The notes under the pieces were generated by a model that saw only the letters and a list, made by a program, of their open reading frames with translations, was not told where the DNA came from and made no database searches. The position numbers and the translations under genes were made by a program. Shown piece after piece: positions 55,435-64,000 of a stretch of 64,000 nucleotides of DNA. Each line of letters begins with the position of its first letter. Positions within the stretch are counted from its first letter, which is position 1. Source of the DNA: Sphingomonas sp. PP-CE-3A-406 (lineage in GTDB: Bacteria; Pseudomonadota; Alphaproteobacteria; Sphingomonadales; Sphingomonadaceae); assembly GCF_003688625.1 (NCBI RefSeq), contig NZ_RCWY01000002.1, positions 186,001 through 250,000 of the forward strand. Direction: 5' to 3'.

Positions 55435-55560
55435 GAGCGGGGGAAACGGCGTTGCTGATTTGAGGGTCGAAGGCTCCCTCGCCTATGCTTGCTGATTCGC
55501 CATCCCGGCGGAACCTGGGGGCGGACCTCGGTAGGAGCGACGAGGTCTTCAACCACGCAT

Positions 55561-55584
55561 TCCCCTCCCGCTTGCGGGAGGGGA
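55561..55584 (-). terminator. Hairpin just downstream of valS
   Basis: TCCCCTCCCGC (55561-55571) pairs with GCGGGAGGGGA (55574-55584) around TT. It lies 5 bases beyond the valS stop on the minus strand. There is no U-run, so it may be a Rho-type pause site, a repeat half or a terminator. Confidence 0.4.
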
Positions 55585-55589
55585 GCAGG

Positions 55590-58523
55590 TCAGCCTAAAC
55601 GGCCTAGCGCCGCCTGCAACCGCGCGGCTTCGGCGGCCTTGTCGGCGTGGTCGGCCTTGGCCTTTTCCACCGCTTCGGGCTTGGCGCGTTCGACGAAGCT
55701 GGCGTTGCCCAAGCGGCCCGACAGCGCGTCGCGCTCCTTCTCCGCCGCCGCGATCGCCTTGGTCAGGCGGGCGCGTTCGGAGTCTAGGTCGATGACGCCT
55801 TCGAGGGGAAGGACGAACGTTGCCTCGTCGACCACGACCTGCGCCGCGCCGCCGGTGGCTTCGCCGTCGGCATGCGTGACGCGGGCGAGACGCGCGAGCG
55901 CTGGCGCCTGGCGTTCGAGCCGCGCCAAGGTTGCTGCATTCGCATCACGGACGTGGAGTGGCAGGCGCGCGCCCGGGGGCACGTTCAGTTCGTTACGCGC
56001 GGTGCGGATTTCCTGAACCAGACGGATCAGCCAGTCGACTTCCTTACTCGCTTCGGGATCGAGCGCGCGCGCGTCCGCCATTGGCCACTGCGAGACGATT
56101 AGGTCGTGATCGCGCGGGCCCATCGCGTGCCACAGTTCCTCGGTGATGAACGGCATGAACGGGTGCAGCAGGACCAGAATCTGGTCGAGCACCCAGCCTG
56201 CTACGGCCTTAGACTCATCGTCGATAACGCCGCGATCGTCGCCGATCATCTGCGGCTTGATCAGTTCGAGATACCAGTCGCAGAAGCGGCTCCACGCGAA
56301 CTGGTAGATCGCGTTGGCAGCGCCGTCGAAGCGGTAGTCGGCGAGCGCGAGGTCGACCGTCTGGACGGTCGCGATCGTCTCGGCGATGATCCACTTGTTA
56401 ACCGCCAGTTCCGCGCGCGGCGCCTCCAGATTGGTGCTGGCGACGATGCCGTTGGCCTGCGCGAACCGGGCGGCGTTCCACAGCTTGGTGGCGAAGTTGC
56501 GATAGCCCTCGACGCGCTTCTCATCCATCTTGATGTCGCGGCCCTGGCTCTCCATTGCCGCCATGAAGAAGCGCAGTGCGTCGGCGCCGTAGGTGTCGAT
56601 CAGGCCGAGGGGATTGACGACGTTGCCCTTTGACTTCGACATCTTCGCACCGTCCGCCGCGCGGACGAGGCCGTGGAGGTAGAGCGTGCGGAACGGCACG
56701 TCCTTCATGAAGTGCAGCCCCTGCATCATCATCCGCGCGTTCCAGAAGAACAGGATATCGAAGCCGGAAATGAGCACGTCGTTCGGGTAGCGGCCGCCCA
56801 ACTGCTTCTGCTCCCTCTCCCCTGTGGGGAGAGGGTCGGGGTGAGGGGTCGTACCGGGCGCTGCGCTGCTTGGCTGCCCCTCACCCTGGCCCTCTCCCCG
56901 GAGGGGAGAGGGAACAGTGGCTTCCTCGGGCCAGCCGAGCGTGGCGAAGGGCCAGAGGGCGGAAGAGAACCAGGTATCGAGCACATCGGGATCGCGGACA
57001 ATATAAACAGTGTCGTTTGTCCCGCGTGGAAAACGATCATCAACTGCAATTTTGTATCGGTCGCCGTAGAGGGCCTGCGCCGCAGCAATGGCCTCTTCCT
57101 CTGTTTCGGCGACGAAAGAGTTATTCTGACCAGTAATGGTCTCAACTAGAAGCCCATCAGCATCCACATCGTGGTCGATGTAGCTAACCAGACCGTTCTC
57201 ATCGATCGCGGGCCCGAACCAAGCCGGAATCCGATGCCCCCACCACAGCTGCCGCGACACGCACCAGGGCTGGATGTTGTCCATCCAGTTGAAGAACGTC
57301 TTCTCCCAGGTCTTCGGGACGATATCGATCGCGCCGGTGCGCACCGCCTCGATCGCCGGCTGGGCTAGCGTCTTGGCATCGACATACCATTGGTCGGTCA
57401 GCCACGGCTCGATCACCACGCCCGAGCGGTCGCCATACGGCGTCTGGATCATGCGCGGCTCGGCGTCGTGCTCTTCGCCGTCCTTGTCGACATGCGCGAT
57501 CAGGAAGCCTTCGTCCTTCAGACGCGCGACGACGGCCTTCCGCGCCTCCGCGGTCGTCAGCCCGAGCAGCTCGGCGGGGATCAGCCCGTCCGATACCTGC
57601 ACGACACGCGCCTTCGCATCGAGCATGTTGAGCATCGATCCCGCGGCCATCCCTGCCCGCTTGCCGACCTCGAAATCGTTGAAGTCGTGTCCCGGGGTGA
57701 TCTTCACCGCGCCCGAGCCGAGTTCCGGATCGGCATGGTCGTCGGCGATGATCGGGATCAGACGGCCGGTGATCGGCAGCTTCACCTGCTTGCCGATCAG
57801 CGCGGTGTAGCGCTCGTCCGCGCCGTTCACCGCCACCGCCATGTCGGCGAGCATCGTCTCAGGCCGCGTGGTCGCGACTTCGACGAAGCCCGATCCATCC
57901 GCGAGCGGATAGCGCAAATGCCAGAAGCTCCCCTTGATCTCGCGCGTCTCGACCTCGAGGTCGCTGATCGCGGTGCCGAGGCCCGGATCCCAGTTCACGA
58001 GGCGCTTGTCGCGGTACAGCAGCCCCTGCTTGTGGAGGTCGACGAACACTTTCAGGACGGCCTTCGAGAAGCCCGGATCCATCGTGAAGCGCTCGTTCTT
58101 CCAGTCCATCGAGCAGCCGAGCCGGCGGAGCTGCTGCGTGATCTCGCCGCCGCTCTCTTCCTTCCACGCCCAGACCTTCGCGACGAACTCCTCGCGCGTC
58201 AGGTCGGTACGCTTCTGCGGGGGGGTGAGCGCACCCATCTGGCGCTCGACCACCATCTGCGTCGCGATGCCGGCGTGATCGGTGCCGACCACCCACAATG
58301 CATCCTTGCCCTTCAGCCGCGCGTGGCGCGTGAGGATGTCCTGCAGCGTGTTGTCGAGCGCGTGGCCAATGTGCAGCGAGCCCGTGACGTTGGGCGGCGG
58401 GTTGACGATCGTCCACGGCTCGGCGTTCGGACGGTCGGGGCGGAACTGGCCGCTCGCCTCCCAATGCGCATACCAGCGCGATTCGATGGAGGCCGGGTCG
58501 AAAGTTTTGGGAAGCTCGCTCAT
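55590..58523 (-). CDS. valS: Valyl-tRNA synthetase, carrying an in-frame palindromic repeat
   Basis: Charges tRNA-Val. The 977-residue class I enzyme has the HIGH motif as HIGHALDN near residue 52, the editing domain (CP1), the segment [19 protein letters not shown] near 515, [10 protein letters not shown] (KMSKS) near 625, and a C-terminal coiled coil. Between GWPEE and [14 protein letters not shown], residues about 537-575 form a foreign Pro/Gly/Glu-rich insert encoded by a palindrome at 56812-56912. A stretch of about half GC (57001-57180) lies just N-terminal of it. popZ and tolC lie further upstream. Confidence 0.96.
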   Translation of the reverse strand: MSELPKTFDPASIESRWYAHWEASGQFRPDRPNAEPWTIVNPPPNVTGSLHIGHALDNTLQDILTRHARLKGKDALWVVGTDHAGIATQMVVERQMGALTPPQKRTDLTREEFVAKVWAWKEESGGEITQQLRRLGCSMDWKNERFTMDPGFSKAVLKVFVDLHKQGLLYRDKRLVNWDPGLGTAISDLEVETREIKGSFWHLRYPLADGSGFVEVATTRPETMLADMAVAVNGADERYTALIGKQVKLPITGRLIPIIADDHADPELGSGAVKITPGHDFNDFEVGKRAGMAAGSMLNMLDAKARVVQVSDGLIPAELLGLTTAEARKAVVARLKDEGFLIAHVDKDGEEHDAEPRMIQTPYGDRSGVVIEPWLTDQWYVDAKTLAQPAIEAVRTGAIDIVPKTWEKTFFNWMDNIQPWCVSRQLWWGHRIPAWFGPAIDENGLVSYIDHDVDADGLLVETITGQNNSFVAETEEEAIAAAQALYGDRYKIAVDDRFPRGTNDTVYIVRDPDVLDTWFSSALWPFATLGWPEEATVPSPLRGEGQGEGQPSSAAPGTTPHPDPLPTGEREQKQLGGRYPNDVLISGFDILFFWNARMMMQGLHFMKDVPFRTLYLHGLVRAADGAKMSKSKGNVVNPLGLIDTYGADALRFFMAAMESQGRDIKMDEKRVEGYRNFATKLWNAARFAQANGIVASTNLEAPRAELAVNKWIIAETIATVQTVDLALADYRFDGAANAIYQFAWSRFCDWYLELIKPQMIGDDRGVIDDESKAVAGWVLDQILVLLHPFMPFITEELWHAMGPRDHDLIVSQWPMADARALDPEASKEVDWLIRLVQEIRTARNELNVPPGARLPLHVRDANAATLARLERQAPALARLARVTHADGEATGGAAQVVVDEATFVLPLEGVIDLDSERARLTKAIAAAEKERDALSGRLGNASFVERAKPEAVEKAKADHADKAAEAARLQAALGRLG
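56812..56912. repeat. CCCTCTCCCC-type palindrome inside the valS coding sequence
   Basis: The left arm (from 56812) begins TCCCTCTCCCCTGTGGGGAG and the right arm (56877-56912) ends GGAGGGGAGAGGGA. The arms are near-perfect reverse complements over about 36 bases, each with its own small hairpin. A related intergenic element is at 7872-8018. Confidence 0.92.
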
Positions 58524-58577
58524 GCGCCGAGCCTTAGCGAGCGTGCCCGCGCTAGGCCAGCCTCAGGTACGCCAACG

Positions 58578-60182
58578 TCAGGTACGCGCGCCCGGCTTGT
58601 CGAGCACCTGCCGGATCCGCTCGTTCAGTTCGTTGCGGCGATACGGCTTGCGGATCAGCTCGAACGACCGGCTGCCTTCGTCGATCGCCTCGTCGGCGAA
58701 CCCGGTGGTGAGCAGCACCGCGGTATGTGGATAATCGCGCCGCACCGACTGCGCGAGCGCGACGCCATTCATCCCGCCGGGCATGAGGATATCGGTGAAC
58801 AGCAACTTGAAATCGGAATCGCCGGCCAGCGTGTCGAGCGCACTGCGCGCGCTGTTCACCAGCACGACCTCGTAGCCGAGATCCTCGAGGATCGTGCGGC
58901 CGAGTTCGCCGACCTCGATCTGATCCTCGACCATCAGCACGCGCTCGGCGCCGCCGGTGCGCGGCGCGAGTGGTGCGGCAGGCTTGCGCTCGACCGCACC
59001 ACTCGCGCGCGGAAAATACAGCGAGAACTCCGCGCCGCCGCCAGCGCCGTTGCGGACGGTCGCGAGGCCGCCCGACTGGCGCATGAAGCCGTACACCATC
59101 GCGAGGCCGAGCCCGGCGCCCTTGCCCATTTCCTTGGTGGTGTAGAACGGTTCGAACAGCTTGTCGGCGGTGGTCAGGTCGACGCCGGGGCCGTCGTCGC
59201 AGATGCTGACCACGACATATTCGCCGGGTTCGAGCTTGGCGAGGCTGGCATCCTCGGGCAGCACCGCGTTGCGCGTCGCGATCGTGACCTTGCCCGCGCC
59301 GCCGGTGGCATCGCGCGCGTTGGCGATGATGTTGAGCAATGCCATCTCGGCCTGGACCGGGTCGACGCGGCAGTTCCACAGATCCTCCGCCAGATCGCGC
59401 TTGAGCGTGATGCCGCTGCCCACGCTGCGTTCGAGGATCACACGGAAGTCGCCGATCAGCTGGTTGAGGTTCATCAACCGGTCGCGCAATTCCTGTTTCC
59501 GCGCGAACGCAAGCAATTGCTGCGTCAGGGTCGCGGCGCGCGTCGCCGAGGTGGAGATCGCATCGACCGCGCGGCGTGCCGACTTGTCGTCGGGATCGAT
59601 CCGCGCGTCGAGGATGTCGGCATAGCCCTGGATGACCTGCAACAGGTTGTTGAAGTCGTGTGCAATCCCACCGGTCAGCTTGCCGACCGCTTCCATCCGC
59701 TGCGCCTCATGCAGCGCCTCTTCGGCCTCGCGCCGACGTGAGATGTCGAGCTGGCTGGCGAAGAAATATTTGAGTGTGCCGTCCTCGCCGAACACGGGTG
59801 ACACGAACAACGCGTTCCAGAAGGTCGAACCGTTCTTGCGGTAGTTGAGGATCTCGACCGCGACCTCCTCGCGGTTAGCGATCGCCGCGCGTACTTCCGC
59901 GACAGCGGTGCGGTCGGTCTCGGGGCCTTGCAGGAAACGGCAGTTGCGGCCGAGGATCTCGTCCTGCGAATAGCCGCTCATGAACGAGAACGCCTCGTTG
60001 CAGAAGATGATCGGGTTGTCGTCGCGGTGCGGGTCGGTGACGACCATCGGCATCCGCGTGGTCTTCACCGCGGCGAAGAAAATATCGCTGTTGGTGTCCG
60101 CGGACGAAAAGTCGTTCTGCCCGCCGTGCGACGCAGGAATTGCCGGTTTTTCGGCGGGGCTAACGCTCTCGGTATCGGACAT
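58578..60182 (-). CDS. LOV blue-light sensor hybrid histidine kinase
   Basis: A 534-residue soluble kinase. Residues about 30-150 form a LOV domain with the flavin-adduct Cys81 in GRNCRFLQGPETD, flavin-contacting N113 and N123 (NYRKNGSTFWN) and Q144 (ASQLDIS). A HisKA domain has phospho-His 175 in GGIAHDFNNLLQVIQGYADI, an ATPase domain follows (SICDDGPGVD, GKGAGLGLAMVYG), and a C-terminal receiver has Asp464 in LLFTDILMPGGMNG. All key residues are present. It would sense blue light and pass phosphate within itself and to an unknown Hpt. It separates popZ from valS. Confidence 0.93.
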   Translation of the reverse strand: MSDTESVSPAEKPAIPASHGGQNDFSSADTNSDIFFAAVKTTRMPMVVTDPHRDDNPIIFCNEAFSFMSGYSQDEILGRNCRFLQGPETDRTAVAEVRAAIANREEVAVEILNYRKNGSTFWNALFVSPVFGEDGTLKYFFASQLDISRRREAEEALHEAQRMEAVGKLTGGIAHDFNNLLQVIQGYADILDARIDPDDKSARRAVDAISTSATRAATLTQQLLAFARKQELRDRLMNLNQLIGDFRVILERSVGSGITLKRDLAEDLWNCRVDPVQAEMALLNIIANARDATGGAGKVTIATRNAVLPEDASLAKLEPGEYVVVSICDDGPGVDLTTADKLFEPFYTTKEMGKGAGLGLAMVYGFMRQSGGLATVRNGAGGGAEFSLYFPRASGAVERKPAAPLAPRTGGAERVLMVEDQIEVGELGRTILEDLGYEVVLVNSARSALDTLAGDSDFKLLFTDILMPGGMNGVALAQSVRRDYPHTAVLLTTGFADEAIDEGSRSFELIRKPYRRNELNERIRQVLDKPGART

Positions 60183-60274
60183 GGATAGTCAAACACCGCA
60201 TCGCACGGCGTTGTTCCGCAGCGATAAAACCAGATCGGCCGCGTCGGCAACCCACTTGGGGTGTTAAGCGATAT

Positions 60275-60302
60275 GAACGGCAGACGCGCGCGTCCGCCGT
60301 TC
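60275..60302 (-). terminator. Hairpin downstream of the popZ-like gene
   Basis: GAACGGC (60275-60281) pairs with GCCGTTC (60296-60302), extended by GACG/CGTC inside. On the minus strand ATATCGCTT follows. A plausible weak terminator for pcm-tolC-popZ. Confidence 0.4.
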
Positions 60303-60305
60303 CGA

Positions 60306-60866
60306 TCAGGGCTGTTGGTTCATGATCTTGGCGATCTCGCGCGCGACCATGTCCTCGACCAGGCCGGGCAGGTTCGCGTCCATCCATTCGCGCAGCATCG
60401 GCCGCAACATTTCGCGGACGAGGCCTTCGAGCGTGCCGTCGCTGTTGGCATCGGGTTTCACCATCATCCGCGTCAACGCTTCGAGCGGCGCGCGCGTTGC
60501 AGCGGCGGTTTCGCGCGACACGATCGGCCGATCGGTCGGTGCGGCGGCGGCCGAGGGTGCATCAGCAGGCTGCGCCTTCGGCGCGGACTGACGCGACTCG
60601 GCGACCGCATCGACGGAAGACAGCACCGGAGATTTCGGCGTGCGGGGCGTACGGTCGACCATCGGCATGGGATCGCTCAGTTCGAGGATTTCGTCGTCGT
60701 CAGCATCGGCGCCGCCGTCCAGGTAGGCGTCGCGATCGACCGGCGACGGCATCGGCCGCGACGGACGGCGGTTACGACCGGGCATCGTATCGCCCTCTTC
60801 GGCAATGATCCGTTTGATCGACGAGAGGATTTCCTCCATCGACGGCTCCGCACTGATATCCCCCAT
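60306..60866 (-). CDS. popZ: PopZ-like polar organising protein (DUF2497)
   Basis: A 186-residue protein that in Caulobacter forms polar condensates anchoring the chromosome and cell-cycle kinases. It has the conserved N-terminal helix GDISAEPSMEEILSSIKRII, an acidic Pro/Ala-rich disordered middle (about 40-130) and the C-terminal oligomerisation helices TLEGLVREMLRPMLREWMDA and LVEDMVAREIAKIM. Start ATG at 60866; a longer one at 60887 adds seven residues. Placed 15 to 36 bases after tolC, a conserved neighbour. Confidence 0.85.
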   Translation of the reverse strand: MGDISAEPSMEEILSSIKRIIAEEGDTMPGRNRRPSRPMPSPVDRDAYLDGGADADDDEILELSDPMPMVDRTPRTPKSPVLSSVDAVAESRQSAPKAQPADAPSAAAAPTDRPIVSRETAAATRAPLEALTRMMVKPDANSDGTLEGLVREMLRPMLREWMDANLPGLVEDMVAREIAKIMNQQP

Positions 60867-60902
60867 CCGGACCATCCCAAACCCCATGGCCGCGCGACGC
60901 CC

Positions 60903-62429
60903 CTATCGGCGGCTCGGCGCGTCCATACCTGTCGTCAATGCCGGGTTCCTGTCAACTGGCGTTGCGAGCAACGGATCGCTTTGCGGCTGTACATGTGCGT
61001 CCTGCGCGGGCGATTGCGCGGTGCTGGTCGCCACCGCGGCAGGCTCGCCGTCGCCGCCGAAGTCCCAGATCTTGTGGCTGACCCGCTTGTAATTGGCGAC
61101 CGGATCGTAGAGCACGCCGCCGTCGAGACCCAGGTCGCGCGCCTCGGCCTGCCCCATCGCGGCAAGCAACGCGAAGCCCGCGACATACGCATCGCGCCGC
61201 GCCGTCACCAGCGTGACCTGGCTGTTGAGCAATTCCTGCTCCGCGTTGAGGATATCGAGGATCGTCCGAGTCCCGACGCTGTTCTCGGCGCGGACACCTT
61301 CGAGGCTCAGCTTGTTCGCGTTGACCGCGGTCTCCGACGACTGGATCACCTGCTCCGACGACCGCCACACCGCATAGGCCGAGCGCGCCTGCGAGATGAC
61401 GTTGCGCTCGGTCGCGGTCACGTTCTCGATCGCGCGCGAGCTGAGCGCCTCGGCCTGCCGGACCTGCGCCGCGGGACGCCCGCCCTGGAACAGCGGCAGG
61501 GTCAGCGACAGCCCGCCCTGCACCGTCTTGTTCGCGTTGGGAAACGCGGCGACGCCGTTGGTCTTGCTGATCGATCCCAGATAGTTGGTGTAGCCAGCAC
61601 CACCCGTCGCGCTGATCTGCGGCAGGCGAGTCGCGCGCGCCACGCCGATGTCGTAGCGGGTCGCGTCGCGCTCCTTGGCGGCGGCGAGCAGGGTCGGATT
61701 ATTGTCGATCGCGACCGTCACCGCCGATGCCGGGCTGTCGGGCAGATGCGGCAATACCGGCGGCGGCTCGAGCGTGCCGGGCGGCGTGCCGACCAGCTGG
61801 ATGTAATTTTCCCGGCTGGAGATTAGCTGCGCCTGGGCGGACTGGAGCTGCGCGCGGGCGAGCGCGAGACGGGCCTCGGACTGCGCGACGTCGGTACGGG
61901 TCAGGTCGCCGACCTGGAATCGGTCGCGGCTGGCCTGGAGATTGACGTCGAGCACGCGGACGTTCTGCGTGTTGAGCCCGACGATCGATTCGTCGCGGAT
62001 CACGTTCATGTACGCGCTGACGACGTTGGTGAAGAGATCCGCCTCGGTCCCGCGCAGCGTCGCGCGACCACCCTCGACGCGCGTCTTGGCTGCCGCGACC
62101 GAATTGCGGACCTGACCGCCAAGATACAACGGGATCGATACGTTCGCGCGCGCCACCGCCTGCCGAGGGGGCGCGATGAAGCTGTTCTGCGCGGTGACGA
62201 CGAACTCGGTATAGTCGCCGGTCGCGTTGACCGACGGCAGTCCGGTCGCGCGCGCGATCGGCACGTTCTCGTCGCTTGCGCGCAGCGCGGCGCGCTGACC
62301 GGTGATCGTCGGGTTGGTGTTGTACGCCTTGACCAGCGCCTCGCGCAGCGTTTCGGCGCCAACCGGTGCAGCGCCGTAAACCAGCGCAACACCCAGAAAC
62401 AAACGACGAATATGAGCGGTGCGCGGCAT
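60903..62429 (-). CDS. tolC: TolC-family outer membrane channel protein
   Basis: The outer membrane exit duct for efflux pumps and type I secretion. The 508-residue precursor has a signal peptide (residues 1-25, ending APVGA) and two outer-membrane-efflux repeats; motifs LREALVKAYNTNPTI and GDLTRTDVAQSEARLALARA occur in the first half, and VGTRTILDILNAEQELLNSQ is the matching motif of the second. The ATG at 62429 is 8 bases after the pcm-family gene stop. The C-terminal 60 residues are a polar tail beyond the barrel. Confidence 0.93.
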   Translation of the reverse strand: MPRTAHIRRLFLGVALVYGAAPVGAETLREALVKAYNTNPTITGQRAALRASDENVPIARATGLPSVNATGDYTEFVVTAQNSFIAPPRQAVARANVSIPLYLGGQVRNSVAAAKTRVEGGRATLRGTEADLFTNVVSAYMNVIRDESIVGLNTQNVRVLDVNLQASRDRFQVGDLTRTDVAQSEARLALARAQLQSAQAQLISSRENYIQLVGTPPGTLEPPPVLPHLPDSPASAVTVAIDNNPTLLAAAKERDATRYDIGVARATRLPQISATGGAGYTNYLGSISKTNGVAAFPNANKTVQGGLSLTLPLFQGGRPAAQVRQAEALSSRAIENVTATERNVISQARSAYAVWRSSEQVIQSSETAVNANKLSLEGVRAENSVGTRTILDILNAEQELLNSQVTLVTARRDAYVAGFALLAAMGQAEARDLGLDGGVLYDPVANYKRVSHKIWDFGGDGEPAAVATSTAQSPAQDAHVQPQSDPLLATPVDRNPALTTGMDAPSRR

Positions 62430-62437
62430 GGTCTGCC

Positions 62438-63169
62438 TCAGAACTTGAAGGATTTGGGCGTGTCGAAGCCGGGTAGCGTGATGCATTCTACGTCGACGAA
62501 GGCCACCAGCGCGAAACCGCCGTCGGTCTTTCGTCCTGCCGCCAACCGGGTCAGCCCGCGCTCGGCGATCCCGGCGACGACACGGCCGCCCGGACGGACC
62601 TGCGCGATCAGCGCCTCGGGCACCGATTCGACCGCGCCGTCGACGATCAGCACGTCATAGGGCGCCCCGGCAGCGCTGCCGTCCGTCATCGCCCCCTCGA
62701 CGAGCTCGACGTTGCCGACCCCGGCCAGCGCCGTACGTGCGGTCGCGACCAAGCCCGGATCGCTCTCCACCGCGACCACCGAGGCGACGATCTCGGACAA
62801 CACCGCAGCGGTGTAGCCGCTCGCCGCGCCGATCAGCAGCACGCGGTCGCTGGCCGTCAGATACGCTTCGGTCAGCAGCCGGCCGGTCGCCATCGGCAGG
62901 TTGGCATAGCGACCGCCGCCGAGCGGGATCGCGGTGTCGCGGTACGCGATCGACCGGACGGCCTCGGGCATGAACGTCTCGCGCGGCACCCGCGCCATCG
63001 CCGCGACCACGCGCTGGTCGTTGACCGCGTTGGTGCGCAACTGGCTGGCGACCATCGCGTGGCGCATGCCGTCGAATGCCGATGCGGTGGGGCCGGTGTC
63101 TGCGCCGCCGATCGGGGGGGTGGCGGCCTGGCTTGCGAGGGGGGCGGTGTCGATGCTCATCGTCGTCAT
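62438..63169 (-). CDS. Protein-L-isoaspartate O-methyltransferase family protein
   Basis: A 243-residue SAM-dependent methyltransferase of the Pcm family, predicted to methylate isoaspartyl residues in damaged proteins. It has MVASQLRTNAVNDQRVVAAM, PRETFMPE and the SAM site VLLIGAASGYTAAVLSEI. The usual acidic residue-Gly-x-Gly of SAM motif I is altered (IGAASG), so activity on isoaspartate is uncertain. It heads the pcm-tolC-popZ cluster, the arrangement seen across alphaproteobacteria. Start at 63169 (MTTMSID) or the ATG three codons on. Confidence 0.82.
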   Translation of the reverse strand: MTTMSIDTAPLASQAATPPIGGADTGPTASAFDGMRHAMVASQLRTNAVNDQRVVAAMARVPRETFMPEAVRSIAYRDTAIPLGGGRYANLPMATGRLLTEAYLTASDRVLLIGAASGYTAAVLSEIVASVVAVESDPGLVATARTALAGVGNVELVEGAMTDGSAAGAPYDVLIVDGAVESVPEALIAQVRPGGRVVAGIAERGLTRLAAGRKTDGGFALVAFVDVECITLPGFDTPKSFKF

Positions 63170-63645
63170 GGCTTATCCTGTCGCACAGCTGTTTTACATG
63201 TGCAATACACTAGTTGTCGTGATGACCTGATATCGCGCGCCCCGCGCTACGCCAAGCGCGCGTTTGGTTCAAAACAGGCGGAAGCCCCCGCACGACGCGA
63301 CGAAGTGCGGAAGATGACCAATGCTGGGAGGGTGACGCCCCGCCCGCCCGTGTGACACCGAGATGCCGCGGGCGGGACGTCGAGGGCGCATGCGGAAGTC
63401 CACGGCAACACCTCTGCGGCTCCTCTAGCAAGCAAACCGACCGTCGTCCCGCGCAAATCGCCCTCGCGCGCTGCGGCTCACCGCATCCACTGCCCTGCGA
63501 CCGTCGCGACCAGACCGCGCATCGAGCAACGGCCGGTCTGCTTGCACGCCCCTGCCACGCCGATCCCGACAATTCGACGCGATCCGCAAACTCCCGGTTG
63601 ACCCGCCGCGCAAAACGAAGCATTTGCGCCGCCTTCACGCATCGG
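63170..63645. other. Non-coding stretch before tRNA-Cys
   Basis: This 476-base gap separates the divergent pcm-family gene from tRNA-Cys. It must contain the promoters of both. I see no gene and no palindrome family member. The part nearest the pcm-family gene (63175-63230) is AT-richer than average. Confidence 0.5.
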
Positions 63646-63719
63646 GGCCCGATGGCGGAGTGGTGACGTAGAGGACTGCAAATCCTCGCACCCGGGTTCG
63701 ATTCCCGGTCGGGCCTCCA
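63646..63719 (+). tRNA. tRNA-Cys (GCA)
   Basis: A complete cloverleaf can be drawn: acceptor stem GGCCCGA/TCGGGCC, anticodon stem GAGGA/TCCTC with loop CTGCAAA (anticodon GCA), T-arm CCCGGGTTCGATTCCCGG, discriminator T and an encoded CCA at 63717-63719. It reads cysteine codons UGC and UGU. Confidence 0.96.
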
Positions 63720-63830
63720 AATTGTCTAACCTTGATTTTCAGTTACTTAGCGCTGGCTAACTAGTTCTAATCGCGAATTTCGTCGACTGCTGGTCGGCTG
63801 GAATGTCTGAAATGGAGAGGAAAGCGGACG

Positions 63831-64000
63831 TTAGGCCGCCAGGCGAACGATGATGCTGCCTATCCCGAAATAAAGAGCCAAGACGCCGACCATAACGGCA
63901 ATCCCAGATAGGCCTGACTTAACCGTGCTAGGGAACCAGCGTCCGCCTTGTTCCAGAAGCCGCTGTTGAACGACGGCATTGATCGCGGCAGCCGAGAAGA
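63831..64000 (-). CDS. Partial membrane protein, C-terminal end only
   Basis: On the minus strand a frame enters from the right edge and ends in TAA at 63831-63833. The visible 55 residues include INAVVQQRLLEQGGRWFPS and one strong helix (SGIAVMVGVLALYFGIGSII). It is too little to name. Codon use looks coding, but the start is outside the window. Confidence 0.5.
   Translation of the reverse strand, partial: FSAAAINAVVQQRLLEQGGRWFPSTVKSGLSGIAVMVGVLALYFGIGSIIVRLAA

Noticed and set aside
57390..59741. A 783-codon frame antisense to valS and the LOV kinase
   Set aside because: It spans two genes on the opposite strand and shows only shadow composition.

Overview
The window is a 64-kb chromosomal segment of a GC-rich alphaproteobacterium, most likely a Sphingomonas or close relative. 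The evidence is a complete Entner-Doudoroff operon (zwf-pgl-edd-glk-eda), a cckA-type hybrid kinase, the pcm-tolC-popZ-valS neighbourhood, a YfgM-BamB-Der block, and many dispersed GC-rich palindromes of the kind common in sphingomonads. Nearly all of it is housekeeping core genome. No transposase, integrase, prophage or CRISPR array is visible.

Layout. 1-8 kb: purL; a 1-kb non-coding stretch with several palindromes, a short tandem repeat and a decayed copy of the next gene's 5' end; a DUF418 membrane protein; an iron-storage pair bfd-bfr behind two Fur-like boxes; then minus-strand hpt, tusA and der. 8-13.4 kb: bamB, a YfgM-like protein, panB, pyrG, secG. 13.5-21 kb: a MarR regulator, an SH3 protein and argC overlapping head to tail, then the Entner-Doudoroff operon. 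21-26 kb: fatty-acid synthesis (fabD, fabG, acpP, fabF) plus mltG, with a small GxxExxY gene bounded by inverted repeats lying between fabD and fabG. 26-28.5 kb: an RcnB-like secreted protein and rpsF-rpsR-rplI with a strong terminator. 28.7-34.9 kb: rmuC, def, recR, fmt-truA, an RNA methyltransferase. 34.9-38.5 kb: nnr, a lipoprotein and ilvD, overlapping. 38.5-49.5 kb: a small membrane protein, a solo receiver, cckA, two tandem M13 peptidases, a DUF2062 protein, smpB, a 2OG-Fe(II)-oxygenase-like protein, dapA. 49.5-64 kb: a lytic transglycosylase, greB, a DoxX protein, a NYN/OST-HTH protein, a MATE transporter, valS, a LOV blue-light hybrid histidine kinase, popZ-like DUF2497, tolC, a pcm-family methyltransferase, tRNA-Cys and a partial membrane protein at the edge.

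How genes work together. zwf, pgl, edd and eda carry glucose-6-phosphate to pyruvate plus glyceraldehyde-3-phosphate, and glk feeds the pathway. The fab genes with acpP form the acyl-chain elongation core. fmt, def, truA, rpsF/R, rplI, smpB, valS and tRNA-Cys belong to translation. BamB, TolC, MltG, Slt and DapA serve the envelope. CckA and the PopZ-like protein belong to the alphaproteobacterial cell-cycle and polarity circuit.

The most unusual features concern palindromic repeats. At least 25 palindromic elements of several sequence families fill the gaps between genes. Two of them lie in frame inside conserved genes (nnr and valS), adding about 30-40 residues to each protein. Others worth checking are the inverted-repeat-bounded GxxExxY gene in the fab cluster, the LOV kinase separating popZ from valS, and the palindrome nested inside another repeat between fabF and mltG.
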